Both the position numbers and the translations under genes were made by a program. Below are positions 38,559 through 49,825 of a stretch of DNA of 64,000 nucleotides, piece by piece. Location of the stretch: NCBI RefSeq assembly GCF_031679605.1, contig NZ_CP117522.1:4340001-4404000 (forward strand), in the 5' to 3' direction. The notes under the pieces were generated by a model, which saw only the letters and a list, made by a program, of their open reading frames with translations, made no database searches and was not told where the DNA came from. Every line of letters starts with the position of its first letter. Positions within the stretch are counted from its first letter, which is position 1. The stretch comes from Streptomyces luomodiensis (GTDB lineage: Bacteria; Actinomycetota; Actinomycetes; Streptomycetales; Streptomycetaceae).

Positions 38559-40061
38559 TCAGCCGGCGAACCAGCGCACCGGGCTCGGCCGCAGGTTCTC
38601 GTAGACGTGCTTGGTCTCGCGGTATTCGTCAAGGCCCGCGGGACCGAGCTCGCGCCCGACCCCGGACTTGCCGAAACCGCCCCATTCGGCCTGCGGGAGG
38701 TAGGGGTGGTAGTCGTTGATCCACACGGTGCCGTGCCGCAGCCGGGCGGCGACGCGCCGCGCCCGCGCGGTGTCGGCGGACCAGACGGCGCCGGCCAGTC
38801 CGTACTCCGTGTCATTGGCGAGTGTGACGGCCTCTTCCTCGGTTTGGAAGGACTCGACCGTCAATATCGGCCCGAACGTCTCCTCGCGCACCACCCGCAT
38901 CTCGCGGTGGCACTGGTCGAGAACGGTCGGGAGGTAGAAGTAACCGGTGGCCGGGCGGACCTCGCTGGGCTCCGGCTGCTTGCCGCCGCAGCGCAGCAAC
39001 GCGCCCTCCGCCAGGGCGGACGCCACATACGCCTCGGTCTTGTCCAGCTGCTGGGCCGAGACCAGCGGACCGCATTCGACCCCGTCCTCGGTGCCCCGGC
39101 CCAGCTTGATCTTCTCCGCGCGGCGGGCGAGTTCGGCCACGAACCGCTCCCGCGCCGACTCCTCGATGATCAGCCGGGCGCCGGCCGAGCAGACCTGGCC
39201 GCTGTGGATGAAGGCGGCGTTCAGGGCCTGGTCGACGGCGGTGTCAAAGCCCTCGGCGGTGGCGCAGGCGTCGGCGAAGACCACATTGGGGTTCTTGCCG
39301 CCGAGCTCCAGCGCGACCTTCTTGACCGTCGGCGCGGCGGCCTGGGCGACCTTGGTGCCGCTGACCAGGCCACCGGTGAAGGAGACCAGATCCACATCGG
39401 GGTGCTCGGACAGCCGGGCGCCCACCGGGTCGCCCGCGCCGGTGACCAGGTTGGCCACCCCGGCCGGCAGCCCGGCCTCGACCAGCAGCTTGACCAGATG
39501 GACGGTGGACAGCGGGGTCACTTCGCTGGGCTTGATCACGAAGGTGTTCCCGGCCACGAGCGCCGGGGCGATCTTCCAGCTGGCCTGGAGCAGCGGATAG
39601 TTCCAGGGGGTGATCATCGCGCAGACGCCGACCGGTTCATGGACCACGACGCTGTGCACATCGGGGGTGCCCGCGTCGATGACGCGCCCGGCCGACTCGC
39701 CCGCGGCCAGGTCGGCGAAGTACCGGAAGGCGTTGGTCACGTCGTCGACGTCGACCCGGCCCTCCTCCAGGGTCTTGCCGGTGTCACGGCTCTCGGTGAG
39801 CGCGATCGTCTCGCGGTCGCGCTGGAGCAGCTCGGCGACGCGGCGCAGCAGCGCCGCCCGCTCGGCCACCGGCGTCCGGGGCCAGGGTCCCTGGTCGAAG
39901 GCACGGCGGGCGGCCGCTACCGCCGCGTCGGTGTCCTCCACGCCACCCTCGGAGACGACGGCGAGGGTCTTGGCGTCCGCGGGGTCGAGAACCTCCCGCT
40001 GCGCGCCGGATGCGGCCGCCTGCCACACCCCATCCACATGAATCGTCTCGGCTGCCGCCAC
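38559..40061 (-). CDS. betB: Betaine-aldehyde dehydrogenase
   Basis: This 500-residue NAD(P)-dependent aldehyde dehydrogenase converts betaine aldehyde to glycine betaine. It has the MITPWNYPLLQASWKIAPAL motif, the catalytic glutamate in LELGGKNP and the catalytic cysteine in SGQVCSAG. The GTG at 40061 has agagga 5 bases upstream and gives the usual family length; a longer frame to 40106 begins with TTG and lacks a site. It is the promoter-proximal gene of the betaine synthesis and transport locus. Confidence 0.92.
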   Translation of the reverse strand: MAAAETIHVDGVWQAAASGAQREVLDPADAKTLAVVSEGGVEDTDAAVAAARRAFDQGPWPRTPVAERAALLRRVAELLQRDRETIALTESRDTGKTLEEGRVDVDDVTNAFRYFADLAAGESAGRVIDAGTPDVHSVVVHEPVGVCAMITPWNYPLLQASWKIAPALVAGNTFVIKPSEVTPLSTVHLVKLLVEAGLPAGVANLVTGAGDPVGARLSEHPDVDLVSFTGGLVSGTKVAQAAAPTVKKVALELGGKNPNVVFADACATAEGFDTAVDQALNAAFIHSGQVCSAGARLIIEESARERFVAELARRAEKIKLGRGTEDGVECGPLVSAQQLDKTEAYVASALAEGALLRCGGKQPEPSEVRPATGYFYLPTVLDQCHREMRVVREETFGPILTVESFQTEEEAVTLANDTEYGLAGAVWSADTARARRVAARLRHGTVWINDYHPYLPQAEWGGFGKSGVGRELGPAGLDEYRETKHVYENLRPSPVRWFAG

Positions 40062-40207
40062 GTGATCCTCTGCCTTCCGGTTCCACGAGTTCTGCCACTG
40101 GCCCAAGCCAGCAACGTGGACCCCTAACCGAATGGCCGGAACCTATGCGCAATTCGCAAGGGAAAGTGGGGCGGCTCACGTGATCCGAAGGCGAAACGGC
40201 AGAAGGG

Positions 40208-40237
40208 TCACATTCCGGAGCGAATACCGGAATGTGA
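40208..40237. promoter_or_regulatory. Perfect inverted repeat upstream of betB
   Basis: tcacattccgg (40208-40218) is repeated inverted as ccggaatgtga (40227-40237) around an 8-base spacer. It lies 147-176 bases before the betB start and 68 bases past the mdh stop. Low GC and no T tract favour an operator for a dimeric regulator over a terminator, but both are possible. Confidence 0.55.
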
Positions 40238-40251
40238 ACCTTCAGATACTT

Positions 40252-40295
40252 CGGGTACGGCCGTGGTGCGGCGCGGGTACGGCCGTGGTGCGGCG
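40252..40295. repeat. Perfect 22-bp tandem duplication
   Basis: Two identical adjacent 22-bp copies (40252-40273 and 40274-40295), beginning cgggtacggccgtgg, lie directly after the mdh stop codon. Confidence 0.85.
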
Positions 40296-40304
40296 CGCGG
40301 CGCG

Positions 40305-41351
<1,047 letters not shown>

Positions 41352-41478
41352 TCAGGCTATCCGACGGCACCTGACCCAGGTCCTCTCGGGCCATTGTGTA
41401 ACCGCTCACCGCGTGTTTCCCCGGCTCACCGCGTACTCCGGGGTCGCCGCGTACTCCGGGGTCGCCGCCAGGCACTTT

Positions 41479-41517
41479 GGCGGCCGCCTGCCAGGAGGGG
41501 GAGTGCAGGCGGCCGCC
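41479..41517. terminator. Stem-loop in the mdh/DUF3017 gap
   Basis: Perfect 13-bp stem (41479-41491 with 41505-41517) with a 13-base loop, in the 583-base gap. It could end transcription coming from DUF3017 on the minus strand. Confidence 0.55.
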
Positions 41518-41755
41518 CAGTGTCTCGCCCGTGGGGGGCTCCGGGCAGCGTCTGCCCCGATTCCCCCGGCCCATTCCCCCTGTTTCCGAATTCCCCCGGA
41601 CGGGCTTCCCGTTCCCGCTCGTGCGCCGGTACGCGCTTCTGGGCGCCCGGCGCGTCGTTGCACGGCCGAGAACTCGTACCGGAACGGTCACTTCCGCGCC
41701 ACAGGGCGCCGACGATGATTGATCCCGCACAGCTCACACACAACCCTGTTCACCA

Positions 41756-41793
41756 GGCGGTCCGTCCTTCTTCGGGGGAGAGGGCGGACCGCC
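41756..41793. terminator. Hairpin copy 1 of a duplicated pair
   Basis: A 9-bp stem (41756-41764 with 41785-41793) encloses a loop with cgggggagagg. Its loop and flanks resemble the stronger hairpin at 41822-41863, suggesting local duplication. Confidence 0.55.
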
Positions 41794-41821
41794 GCCGGAC
41801 CACATGGATCCGGCCACAACG

Positions 41822-41863
41822 ACGGCGGCCCGTCCTCCCACGGGGGAGAGGACGGGCCGCCGT
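41822..41863 (-). terminator. Hairpin copy 2, terminator after DUF3017
   Basis: A perfect 16-bp stem (41822-41837 with 41848-41863) and a 10-base loop lie 15 bases past the DUF3017 stop codon. This is the likely end of the purN-purH-folD-DUF3017 transcript. Confidence 0.7.
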
Positions 41864-41877
41864 TTGGACGCCATCGG

Positions 41878-42414
41878 CTAGCGCACCGTGAAATGCACCA
41901 CGTCATCCAGGAACGGGACGGTGACCCACGGATCCGGCTGGGCCATCAGGGACAGCAGCACGATCGCCGCGCCCAGCAGCCCATAGGTCAGCATGTCGGT
42001 GAAGCGCGACCGCACCGCGAGCATCCCCACGTCGGGCAGCGCCCACCGCAGGAAGGCACCCGCCAGCAGGGCCAGCCCGATCAGCACCGTGCCCGCGCGG
42101 AACGCGTCCAGGGCCACGATCAGCAGCCCCAGGCCCACCCCGCCCATCACCGCGAGCAGCGGCCACTGCCGGGCGGGCGCCGGAGCGGCACCGGGCGCGG
42201 CCCGGCCGCCACCCTCCGGACGCGCGGTGTCCCGGGTGATCAGCGGAAAGCGGCGGGACTTCCGGGCCGGCCGGGCGGACTCACCCGAAGGCGCCACGGA
42301 AGGGGCCTCGGAGGACGCCACCGAAGGCGCCGCTGAGGACGCCACGGAGGACGCCGACGCCGCACTGTCCGAACGCGGTTCCCCGGCCGCCGGTTCGCTC
42401 GCCTCAGCCGTCAT
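41878..42414 (-). CDS. DUF3017 membrane protein
   Basis: This 178-residue protein has a Ser/Ala/Glu/Pro-rich N-terminal half with ASSVAPS-like repeats and then three hydrophobic helices ([45 protein letters not shown]). The ending DDVVHFTVR and the position directly after folD are typical of actinobacterial DUF3017. The ATG at 42414 overlaps the folD end by 11 bases, implying coupling; a GTG at 42423 is possible. Function is unknown. Confidence 0.82.
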   Translation of the reverse strand: MTAEASEPAAGEPRSDSAASASSVASSAAPSVASSEAPSVAPSGESARPARKSRRFPLITRDTARPEGGGRAAPGAAPAPARQWPLLAVMGGVGLGLLIVALDAFRAGTVLIGLALLAGAFLRWALPDVGMLAVRSRFTDMLTYGLLGAAIVLLSLMAQPDPWVTVPFLDDVVHFTVR

Positions 42415-43291
42415 GGCCGGCACCGGCGTCGGCGGCCGCCTTCGCGTTCCGCTCCGCGGCCTCCACCACGTTGACCAGCAGCTGGGCGCGGGTCATCGGG
42501 CCGACCCCGCCCGGGTTCGGCGAGAGCCAGGCCGCGACCTCGGCCACGCCGGGGTGCACATCGCCGGCGATCTTGCCGTGCTCGTCCCGGCTGACGCCCA
42601 CGTCGAGCACCGCCGCGCCCGGCTTGACGTCCTCCGGCTTGATCAGATGCCGCACTCCGGCGGCCGCCACGATGATGTCGGCCTGCCGCAGGATGCCCGG
42701 CAGATCACGGGTGCCGGTGTGGCAGAGGGTGACGGTCGCGTTCTCGGAACGGCGGGTCAGCAGCAGCCCGATGGACCGGCCGACGGTGATGCCCCGGCCG
42801 ACGACCACCACATGCGCGCCGTTGATCTCCACACCGTGGTGGCGCAGCAGCTGGATGACGCCCTGGGGCGTGCACGGCAGCGGGCCGGTCTCGTTCAGCA
42901 CCAGCCGGCCGAGGTTCATCGGGTGCAGCCCGTCGGCGTCCTTGGCCGGGTCGATCAGCTCCAGCACCCGGTTGGTGTCGACGCCCTTGGGGAGCGGCAG
43001 CTGGACGATGTAGCCCGTACAGGCCGGGTCCTCGTTGAGCTCCCGCACCGCCGCCTCGATCTCCTCCTGGGTGGCGGTCTCGGGCAGATCGCGCCGGATG
43101 GAGGAGATGCCGACCTCGGCGCAGTCGCGGTGCTTGCCCGCGACGTACCACTTGCTGCCGGGGTCCTCGCCCACCAGCACCGTCCCGAGGCCGGGATGGA
43201 TGCCCTTGGCCTTCAGCGCCTCCACACGGCTGACGAGATCGGACTTGATCGCGGCTGCGGTTGCCTTGCCATCGAGAATCTGGGCGGTCAT
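42404..43291 (-). CDS. folD: Bifunctional methylenetetrahydrofolate dehydrogenase/cyclohydrolase
   Basis: This 295-residue enzyme makes 10-formyl-THF, the formyl donor for PurN and PurH encoded next to it. The catalytic lysine motif [17 protein letters not shown], the QLPLPKGVD motif, PCTPQGV and the NADP loop [12 protein letters not shown] are present; this variant of the usual GRSxxVGxP is normal in actinobacteria. It lies 185 bases after purH and overlaps DUF3017. Confidence 0.95.
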   Translation of the reverse strand: MTAQILDGKATAAAIKSDLVSRVEALKAKGIHPGLGTVLVGEDPGSKWYVAGKHRDCAEVGISSIRRDLPETATQEEIEAAVRELNEDPACTGYIVQLPLPKGVDTNRVLELIDPAKDADGLHPMNLGRLVLNETGPLPCTPQGVIQLLRHHGVEINGAHVVVVGRGITVGRSIGLLLTRRSENATVTLCHTGTRDLPGILRQADIIVAAAGVRHLIKPEDVKPGAAVLDVGVSRDEHGKIAGDVHPGVAEVAAWLSPNPGGVGPMTRAQLLVNVVEAAERNAKAAADAGAGHDG

Positions 43292-43357
43292 GACTTCATC
43301 CTCCCGGATGCGGGGACGTCGGATCCAATCAGGGGCCGGTCGGTACCGGACCGGCGA

Positions 43358-43399
43358 AGGCCGCACCCCGTGGCCCGTGGTCCGGTCGGGATGCGGCCT
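43358..43399 (-). terminator. Hairpin downstream of purH
   Basis: A 13-bp stem with one mismatch (43358-43370 with 43387-43399) lies about 80 bases past the purH stop, between purH and folD. It may be a partial terminator, giving folD its own promoter. Confidence 0.6.
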
Positions 43400-43420
43400 C
43401 TTGCGCGTACGGGCCGGCGG

Positions 43421-43482
43421 ACGCTCAGTGCGTACGCGCCGGGGGAACGCTCAGTGCGTACGCGTCAGGCGGACGCTCAGTG
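43421..43482. repeat. Three 26-bp spaced direct repeats at the purH 3' end
   Basis: acgctcagtg recurs at 43421, 43447 and 43473, each in a 26-bp unit (acgctcagtgcgtacgcg plus 8 variable bases). The last copy covers the purH stop codon. Confidence 0.8.
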
Positions 43483-45039
43483 GAAGAAGTGCCGCGTGCC
43501 CGTGAAGTACATGGTCACGCCCGCCTTCTGGGCCGCCTCCACGACCAGCTCGTCACGGACCGAACCGCCCGGCTGCACCACGGCCTTGACGCCCGCCTCG
43601 GCCAGCACCTCGAAGCCGTCCGGGAACGGGAAGAAGGCGTCGGAGGCGGCGTACGAACCGGCGGCCCGCTCGGCGCCGGCCCGCTCCACGGCCAGCTTCG
43701 CCGAGTCCACGCGGTTGACCTGGCCCATGCCGACGCCGACCGTGGCGCCGTCCTTGGCGAGCAGGATCGCGTTGGACTTCACCGCGCGGCAGGAGCGCCA
43801 GGCGAAGGCCAGCTGGGCGAGGCCGTCGGCGTCCAGCGCCGCGCCCGTGGCGAGGGTCCAGTTGGCCGGGTCGTCGCCCTCGGCCTGGAGCCGGTCCTTG
43901 GCCTGGACCAGATCGCCGCCCTCGATCGAACGGGACTCACCGCCGGGCGCGGGCGCGTCCGAGCAGCGCAGCACGCGGATGTTCTTCTTACGGGCCAGCA
44001 CCTCGACCGCGCCGTCCTCGTACGCCGGGGCGACGATCACCTCGGTGAAGATCTCGGCGACCTGCTCGGCCATGGCGACCGACACCGGGCGGTTGACGGC
44101 GATCACGCCGCCGAACGCCGACAGCGGGTCGCAGGCGTGCGCCTTACGGTGCGCCTCGGCGACATCCGCGCCGACCGCGATCCCGCACGGGTTGGCGTGC
44201 TTGATGATGGCGACACACGGCTCGCTGTGGTCGTAGGCGGCCCGGCGGGCGGCCTCGGTGTCGGTGTAGTTGTTGAACGACATCTCCTTGCCGTGCAGCT
44301 GCTCGGCCTCGGCGAGCCCCTTACCGCTGCCGTCGGAGTAGAGCGCGGCGGGCTGGTGCGGGTTCTCGCCGTAGCGCAGCACCTGCTTACGGGCGTAGGT
44401 GACGCCGATGAAGTCCGGCCAGGGACCCTCGTCGGCCGCGTAGTCCGCGGCGAACCAGTTGGCCACCGCCACGTCGTAGGCGGCGGTGTGCTGGAACGCC
44501 TCGGCCGCCAGCCGCTTGCGCCGCGCCAGGTCGAAACCGCCGTCCGCGGCGGCCTTGAGGACGTCGTCGTACCGCTCGGGGTTGACGACCACGGCCACGG
44601 ACGGGTGATTCTTGGCGGCGGCGCGGACCATGGAGGGGCCGCCGATGTCGATCTGCTCGACGCACTCGTCCGGCGCGGCGCCCGAGGCGACCGTCTCGCG
44701 GAACGGGTAGAGGTTGACCACGACCAGCTCGAAGGGCTCGACGCCCAGCTCCCGGAGCTGCTCACGGTGCGAGTCGAGCCGCTGGTCGGCCAGGATGCCC
44801 GCGTGGACGCGCGGGTGCAGCGTCTTGACGCGGCCGTCGAGACACTCGGGGAAGCCGGTCAGCTCCTCGACCTTGGTGACCGGGACCCCGGCGGCGGCGA
44901 TCTTCGCGGCCGTCGAGCCGGTCGAGACGAGCTGGACACCCGCCGCGTGCAGCCCGCGGGCCAGCTCCTCGAGGCCCGTCTTGTCGTAGACGCTGACCAG
45001 CGCGCGGCGAATGGGTCGCTTGGTACCTTCGGCGGTCAC
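43477..45039 (-). CDS. purH: Bifunctional AICAR transformylase/IMP cyclohydrolase
   Basis: This 520-residue enzyme performs the last two steps of IMP synthesis. The N-terminal MGS-like cyclohydrolase domain (about 1-200) has [22 protein letters not shown] and [15 protein letters not shown]. The C-terminal transformylase domain has [11 protein letters not shown] and [11 protein letters not shown]. Its GTG start overlaps the purN stop by 4 bases, so the two are coupled. Confidence 0.96.
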   Translation of the reverse strand: MTAEGTKRPIRRALVSVYDKTGLEELARGLHAAGVQLVSTGSTAAKIAAAGVPVTKVEELTGFPECLDGRVKTLHPRVHAGILADQRLDSHREQLRELGVEPFELVVVNLYPFRETVASGAAPDECVEQIDIGGPSMVRAAAKNHPSVAVVVNPERYDDVLKAAADGGFDLARRKRLAAEAFQHTAAYDVAVANWFAADYAADEGPWPDFIGVTYARKQVLRYGENPHQPAALYSDGSGKGLAEAEQLHGKEMSFNNYTDTEAARRAAYDHSEPCVAIIKHANPCGIAVGADVAEAHRKAHACDPLSAFGGVIAVNRPVSVAMAEQVAEIFTEVIVAPAYEDGAVEVLARKKNIRVLRCSDAPAPGGESRSIEGGDLVQAKDRLQAEGDDPANWTLATGAALDADGLAQLAFAWRSCRAVKSNAILLAKDGATVGVGMGQVNRVDSAKLAVERAGAERAAGSYAASDAFFPFPDGFEVLAEAGVKAVVQPGGSVRDELVVEAAQKAGVTMYFTGTRHFFH

Positions 45040-45692
45040 GGGATCCTTACCTTTCGTCCCTCTATGCGGTAGCCGTGACGGGCCAGACGCCCCACGACCT
45101 CGACGAGCAGCGAGCGCTCGACTTCCTTGATCCGCTCATGGAGAGCGGACTCGTCGTCCTCGTCCCGGACCTCGACCACGCCCTGGGCGATGATCGGGCC
45201 GGTGTCGACCCCGTCGTCGACGAAGTGGACGGTGCAGCCGGTCACCTTCACGCCGTGCGCGAGCGCGTCGCGTACGCCATGGGCACCGGGAAAGCTGGGG
45301 AGCAGCGCGGGATGGGTGTTGACGCAGCGGCCGCCGAACCGGGCGAGGAACTCCCGGCCCAGGATCTTCATGAACCCGGCCGAGACGACCAGGTCCGGCT
45401 CATGGGCGGCGGTCGCATCGGCCAGCGCCGCGTCCCACTCGGCACGGCCGGAGTAGTCCTTGACCCGGCACACGAACGTGGGGATCCCGGCGCGCTCGGC
45501 GCGCGCCAGGCCCTCGATGCCGTCGCGGTCGGCGCCGACGGCCACCACCTCGGCGCCGTAGCGGGCCACGCCCTCGGCGGCGATGGCGTCGAGCAGCGCC
45601 TGCAGATTCGTACCGGAACCGGAGACGAGTACGACGAGGCGGAGGGGGCGCCCGGGGCGGGCAGGTCGGGCGGGGGGAGGCGGGGAGGCCAC
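45036..45692 (-). CDS. purN: Phosphoribosylglycinamide formyltransferase
   Basis: This 218-residue enzyme formylates GAR with 10-formyl-THF. Catalytic residues appear in [21 protein letters not shown] (Asn and His), with the Asp in [10 protein letters not shown]; the N-terminal [13 protein letters not shown] phosphate loop is intact. The GTG at 45692 gives the normal length; the frame is open to 45758 but the extra residues are Pro/Arg-rich and not conserved in the family. It is the first gene of purN-purH. Confidence 0.94.
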   Translation of the reverse strand: MASPPPPARPARPGRPLRLVVLVSGSGTNLQALLDAIAAEGVARYGAEVVAVGADRDGIEGLARAERAGIPTFVCRVKDYSGRAEWDAALADATAAHEPDLVVSAGFMKILGREFLARFGGRCVNTHPALLPSFPGAHGVRDALAHGVKVTGCTVHFVDDGVDTGPIIAQGVVEVRDEDDESALHERIKEVERSLLVEVVGRLARHGYRIEGRKVRIP

Positions 45693-45977
45693 GGCGGGGC
45701 TCTTTCTCGCGGGCGGTACTGCCGTTTGTGCGGTCCTACAAGGTCGCGGACGCATCAATTCCGGGGAACTCTACGAAGCCGCCGACCGTCAGCAACGATA
45801 CCGGCACACCAAGCGGCCCCCAGGGGACGGGGGCGGGCACGGGAGGTAGCGTCTGGACTGCGCATCCAACTGACGCCGTGGGAACCACCGTCCCACCCGC
45901 ACCGCCGAGCCGTACGGCACCGGCCGTGCATGCCCCCGGCGTGCAGGACGACGACACAAGGGGAAGACACACTCCAC
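45693..45977. other. purN/membrane-protein divergent control region
   Basis: The gap between purN and the next plus-strand gene should hold divergent promoters. I see no convincing -35/-10 pair, riboswitch or long frame. A small ORF begins at its right end. Confidence 0.4.
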
Positions 45978-46049
45978 ATGCCGGACCGACGCCGCCGCGC
46001 GGCTCATCGCCTCACTCCGACTCCCGCCTCCACCGGGGGGCGGCGATGA
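45978..46049 (+). CDS. Possible 23-residue leader peptide (low confidence)
   Basis: A frame MPDRRRRAAHRLTPTPASTG plus GRR ends with a TGA that overlaps the ATG of the following membrane-protein gene (ATGA, 46046-46049). An aaggggaag sequence lies about 11 bases before its ATG. The overlap suggests a translationally coupled leader, but the peptide is basic, short and unsupported by homology. Confidence 0.3.
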   Translation: MPDRRRRAAHRLTPTPASTGGRR

Positions 46050-46873
46050 GGCACGCCCGCATGTCACCTACGACGCCCCTGCTCCGGGAGCAGCAGTCGT
46101 CCTCCTCGTCCTCCTCCGGCTCCGCCTCCGGCGGGCAGCACGGGGACCAGCGGCACGAGGACAATCCGTTCGCCCCGCCGCCCGAGGGCAGGCCGGACCA
46201 GCCCTGGCAGCCCCGGCAGCGGCCGGAGGACACCGGTGGGGAGAACGGCGACGGCGGCCAGGGCGGCGACCAGGAGGGCCGGCAGCCACAGCAGCCTCCG
46301 GCCTGGGGCAGCCAGTGGAGCAGTCGCCAGCCCGGCCGCCAGAGCGGCGGCTTCGGCGTCGGCCCCGGCTCCAACCGCCCCGCCGGCCCCGGCGGGTCCG
46401 GCGGCCCGCGCTGGGACCCCAACGACCCGGCCCAGCGGCGCGCCCGGTACGCGCTGCTCGGGGGCATGTGGGCGTTCTTCTTCGCGCTCTTCAGCCTGCC
46501 GCAGATCGCACTGCTGCTCGGGGCGCTGGCCCTGTACTGGGGCATCAGCGCGCTGCGGGCCAAACCGCGCCGTACGCCGCCGTCCCCGCCCGCCGCCGCG
46601 CCCCTGAACGCCCCGCCGCCGCCCCCGGGCGCCACCCCGGCACAGCTGCCCGCGCCCGGCAGCGGTCCCGCGAAGCCACAGTCGACGGCGGCGATCAGCG
46701 GTCTGGTGACGGGCGGACTCGCGCTCGCCATCGTCGCGGCGACGTTCAGCGTCCAGGTCGTCTACGACGACTACTACACGTGCGTGGACGACGCCCTCAC
46801 GCAGAGCTCACGCCACGCCTGCGAAACCCTGCTCCCGGAGCAGCTCCGTCCCCTGCTGAGCACACAGGACTGA
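46046..46873 (+). CDS. Hypothetical membrane protein with disordered N terminus
   Basis: This 275-residue protein has a Ser/Gln/Gly/Pro-rich N-terminal 125 residues, a helical hairpin ([30 protein letters not shown] region, split into two helices), a Pro/Ala-rich linker, and another transmembrane helix ([17 protein letters not shown]) followed by a short extracellular segment with two cysteines ([16 protein letters not shown]). Such proteins recur next to perM in streptomycetes, as far as I remember. Function is unknown. ATG 46061 is an alternative start. Confidence 0.7.
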   Translation: MRHARMSPTTPLLREQQSSSSSSSGSASGGQHGDQRHEDNPFAPPPEGRPDQPWQPRQRPEDTGGENGDGGQGGDQEGRQPQQPPAWGSQWSSRQPGRQSGGFGVGPGSNRPAGPGGSGGPRWDPNDPAQRRARYALLGGMWAFFFALFSLPQIALLLGALALYWGISALRAKPRRTPPSPPAAAPLNAPPPPPGATPAQLPAPGSGPAKPQSTAAISGLVTGGLALAIVAATFSVQVVYDDYYTCVDDALTQSSRHACETLLPEQLRPLLSTQD

Positions 46874-46940
46874 CGTCCCGACCGACGTCCGGCCTGACGT
46901 CTCCCGGTCGCCGCCCAGGACAGTGGGACCGGTGGCCGCC

Positions 46941-48725
46941 TTACGGTTCTCGGCGGGGAGCGGCCGGTGGGGGATCGGGCGGAGGCGGTTCGGGGTTCCC
47001 TGGGCGTTCGCGGCTGAGCGGTCGGCGGCGGGGGCGGGTCGCCGCCCGTGGCGTGCCGGGCGTGCCCGCGGGGGTCGCGAGCTCGGCCATCGGGCCCACC
47101 GTGGTGTCCCGTCCTTCCGTGCCGGGGTCCGGGGCCGGCCGACGGCTGGATCTGGCCGACCCCGACCGGGGACGCAGCCACTGCCACCACGGCTCGGCCA
47201 TCGCCTCGCGCACCTCGGCGGACTCCATGGGCCGCACCGTCGCACGCGCCGCCGCCTTGGCCGCCGCCGGAGCCGCTCGGGCGTCCTTGGCCCGCGTACG
47301 GGCCTCCGCCCGGGCCCTGCGATCTGCCCGACGCGCCGCCCGCGCCGCCTTCCACTCCGGCCAGTAGGCCCTGGTGGGGACGCACAGCCGGTACCAGCGC
47401 AGCACCATCGCCCCGGGCACGCCGATCACGCCCGTCCAGGCCAGCGTGATCGTGCCCGTGTGCCACCAGTTCGGGCCCAGGTCGGCGAGGACGCCGATTC
47501 CCAGGGGGCCGCCCGAGACCCCGGCCAGCAGTGCCATGGCGGCCGCGCAGCCGACCGCCGCCAGGGTGGCGAGCACCAGTGTCTCGCCCCAGCCCCAGGG
47601 GGGCCTGGGCTCGTCCTTGCCGGGCCGCCGGGCCGCCGCGACCCCGGTGAACCAGGCCACCGACACCCCGGCCGCGATCCCCGTGACCCACACCAGCGGC
47701 CCGCCGAAGCCGTCCGTGGGCAGCGCGGCGACCAGCGGGAAGTGCGGCAGCTGGGGGTAGGAGGTGATGCCCAGCGGCGCGACCACGCTGCCGCCGCCGA
47801 CCGTGAATCCCGCGCCGACCCCGTACGCGGCGCCCCAGACGATGGCGTTCGGCAGCAGCGCCAGGCTGACCAGCAGCACCGCGAACCGCCCCGACCACAC
47901 ATCGCTGAGGTTGAGGAAGGTCACCTGGACGGCCCCGGCGTGGCTCAGCATCGACGTCGCCGTAAGGAGCGCACCGCTGCCGAGCAGGACGACGAGACCG
48001 CTGGTCCCGGCGCGCAGGGCGGCGGTCAGGCGGCGGCGTCGGCACCAGCTCCGCGCGGTCAGCGACGCGGCCGTCCGGGCGGCCCAGCCGGCGCCGGGGA
48101 GCCGGCGGAGTCGGGCGGCCACCCGTTCGGGTGGCCGGAGCGGGCACCGTCCGTCGGCCGTCCACACCCCCAGGGCCGCGATGGCCCCGGTGACGACCGG
48201 GAGATACAGCAGCGCGCTGAGCGGGGCGACGTGCAGCGGCCCGGTCGAGGCGTACACCGCGGCCGCGGTGCCGACCAGCAGATAGCCACCGGTCACCCAC
48301 GCGAAGGCGAGGCGCGGATCGATCATGGAATCCTCGGCCACCCACTGTCCCCCGCTCTCCTCGGGCTGCGCCTGGTAGACGGCGTGCTGGGCGGCCCGGT
48401 AGAGCAGCCAGCACGGCGCCACGCTGAGCAGCAGCGGGGTCAGTCCGACGGGCGCGGTGTGGCCGGAGAGCGTCTCGGTGCGCACGAGGTCGGCGCCATG
48501 GCCGAGCAGCCACAGGTCGGCGGCGACGTGCAGGGCCTTGTCGGGGCTGCTCTCGGGGGACGAGGAAGTGATCCACAGCAGCAGGACGACCACGGCGAGC
48601 GTGCCGAGGCCGAGCCCCGCGGCGACCACACCGCCGAGGAACGCCTCCCTGATGGCGGAGGAGCGCCGGGCCGCGAAGTGGTCACGTGAGGACACCGACG
48701 GGCTGCGATCGGTCGTTTGCGTCAC
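46941..48725 (-). CDS. perM: DUF6350/PerM-like polytopic membrane protein
   Basis: This 594-residue protein has about nine to ten hydrophobic helices over residues 25-440, then a basic Arg/Ala-rich and Pro-rich tail. Motifs such as [45 protein letters not shown] and [11 protein letters not shown] are typical of DUF6350. The M. tuberculosis relative PerM (Rv0955) is a cell-division-associated membrane protein located between sucCD and purN-purH, the same order as here. The assignment is by family and synteny from memory; the tail is much longer than the membrane core needs. Confidence 0.8.
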   Translation of the reverse strand: MTQTTDRSPSVSSRDHFAARRSSAIREAFLGGVVAAGLGLGTLAVVVLLLWITSSSPESSPDKALHVAADLWLLGHGADLVRTETLSGHTAPVGLTPLLLSVAPCWLLYRAAQHAVYQAQPEESGGQWVAEDSMIDPRLAFAWVTGGYLLVGTAAAVYASTGPLHVAPLSALLYLPVVTGAIAALGVWTADGRCPLRPPERVAARLRRLPGAGWAARTAASLTARSWCRRRRLTAALRAGTSGLVVLLGSGALLTATSMLSHAGAVQVTFLNLSDVWSGRFAVLLVSLALLPNAIVWGAAYGVGAGFTVGGGSVVAPLGITSYPQLPHFPLVAALPTDGFGGPLVWVTGIAAGVSVAWFTGVAAARRPGKDEPRPPWGWGETLVLATLAAVGCAAAMALLAGVSGGPLGIGVLADLGPNWWHTGTITLAWTGVIGVPGAMVLRWYRLCVPTRAYWPEWKAARAARRADRRARAEARTRAKDARAAPAAAKAAARATVRPMESAEVREAMAEPWWQWLRPRSGSARSSRRPAPDPGTEGRDTTVGPMAELATPAGTPGTPRAATRPRRRPLSRERPGNPEPPPPDPPPAAPRREP

Positions 48726-48860
48726 GCGACCAATGCTGCCAATAACAGTCGCTTCATCCCCACATCAAGGGTTTGGTCGCCGTGTCGCCACTAGTCCGCT
48801 TATGCGTCTTTTATTGCGGTGTGGGATGGGCGAGTGGCTTGCCGTGTTCCGCCGTCAACG

Positions 48861-48900
48861 CCGCGGGCCCGCACCACCGTGTGGTGGTACGGGCCCGCGG
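48861..48900 (-). terminator. Terminator of the sucCD operon
   Basis: A stem of 11 bp (48861-48871 with 48890-48900) continues with a further accac/gtggt pairing around a short loop and a small bulge. It lies 20 bases past the sucD stop. Confidence 0.75.
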
Positions 48901-48919
48901 CATACGAACCGTGGCGGCG

Positions 48920-49804
48920 TCAGCCGGCCAGCGCGGCGCGCGCCAGGCGCGCGGTCTCGGACGGGGTCTTGCCGACCTTCACGCCCGCGGCCTCGAGGGC
49001 CTCCTTCTTCGCCTGGGCGGTGCCGGAGGAACCGGACACGATGGCGCCCGCGTGGCCCATCGTCTTGCCCTCGGGAGCGGTGAAGCCCGCCACATAGCCG
49101 ACGACCGGCTTGGTGACGTTGGCCTTGATGAAGTCCGCGGCCCGCTCCTCGGCGTCGCCGCCGATCTCGCCGATCATCACGATCAGGTCGGTGTCGGGGT
49201 CGGCCTCGAAGGCGGCCAGGGCGTCGATGTGGGTGGTGCCGATGATCGGGTCACCGCCGATGCCCACGCAGGACGAGAAGCCGATGTCCCGCAGCTCGTA
49301 CATCATCTGGTAGGTCAGCGTGCCGGACTTCGACACCAGACCGATGCGGCCGGGCTTGGTGATGTCGGCCGGGATGATGCCCGCGTTCGACTGACCCGGC
49401 GTGATCAGACCCGGGCAGTTCGGGCCGATGATGCGCGTCTTGTTGCCCTTCTTGCCCGCGTAGGCCCAGAAGTTGGCGGTGTCGTGGACCGCGATGCCCT
49501 CGGTGATCACGACGGCGAGCGGAATCTCGGCGTCGATCGCCTCGATGACCGCGTCCTTGGTGAACTTCTCCGGGACGAAGATGACCGTGACATCGGCACC
49601 GGTGGCGTCGATGGCCTCCTTGACGGAGCCGAAGACCGGGATCTCGGTGCCGTCGAAGTCCACGCTGGTGCCGGCCTTGCGCGGGTTCACGCCACCGACG
49701 ATGTTGGTGCCCGAGGCAAGCATCCGGCGGGTGTGCTTCTGCCCCTCGGACCCGGTCATCCCCTGGACGATGACCTTGCTCTCCTTGGTGAGGAAGATAG
49801 CCAT
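48920..49804 (-). CDS. sucD: Succinyl-CoA synthetase alpha subunit
   Basis: This 294-residue subunit carries the CoA site and the phosphohistidine (GHAGAIVSG). The Rossmann part begins [20 protein letters not shown], and the [11 protein letters not shown] and KSGTLTYQM motifs are intact. It starts 21 bases after sucC and is cotranscribed with it. Confidence 0.96.
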   Translation of the reverse strand: MAIFLTKESKVIVQGMTGSEGQKHTRRMLASGTNIVGGVNPRKAGTSVDFDGTEIPVFGSVKEAIDATGADVTVIFVPEKFTKDAVIEAIDAEIPLAVVITEGIAVHDTANFWAYAGKKGNKTRIIGPNCPGLITPGQSNAGIIPADITKPGRIGLVSKSGTLTYQMMYELRDIGFSSCVGIGGDPIIGTTHIDALAAFEADPDTDLIVMIGEIGGDAEERAADFIKANVTKPVVGYVAGFTAPEGKTMGHAGAIVSGSSGTAQAKKEALEAAGVKVGKTPSETARLARAALAG

Positions 49805-49825
49805 GGTTTCTGGTTCCCTCGTCCC

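Noticed and set aside
32604..40061. Secondary-metabolite cluster
   Set aside because: All genes fit choline oxidation and betaine transport; no biosynthetic core enzyme is present.
45075..46049. 324-codon plus-strand frame antisense to purN
   Set aside because: It is a GC-composition shadow of purN; only its last 23 codons lie outside purN and are discussed as a leader.
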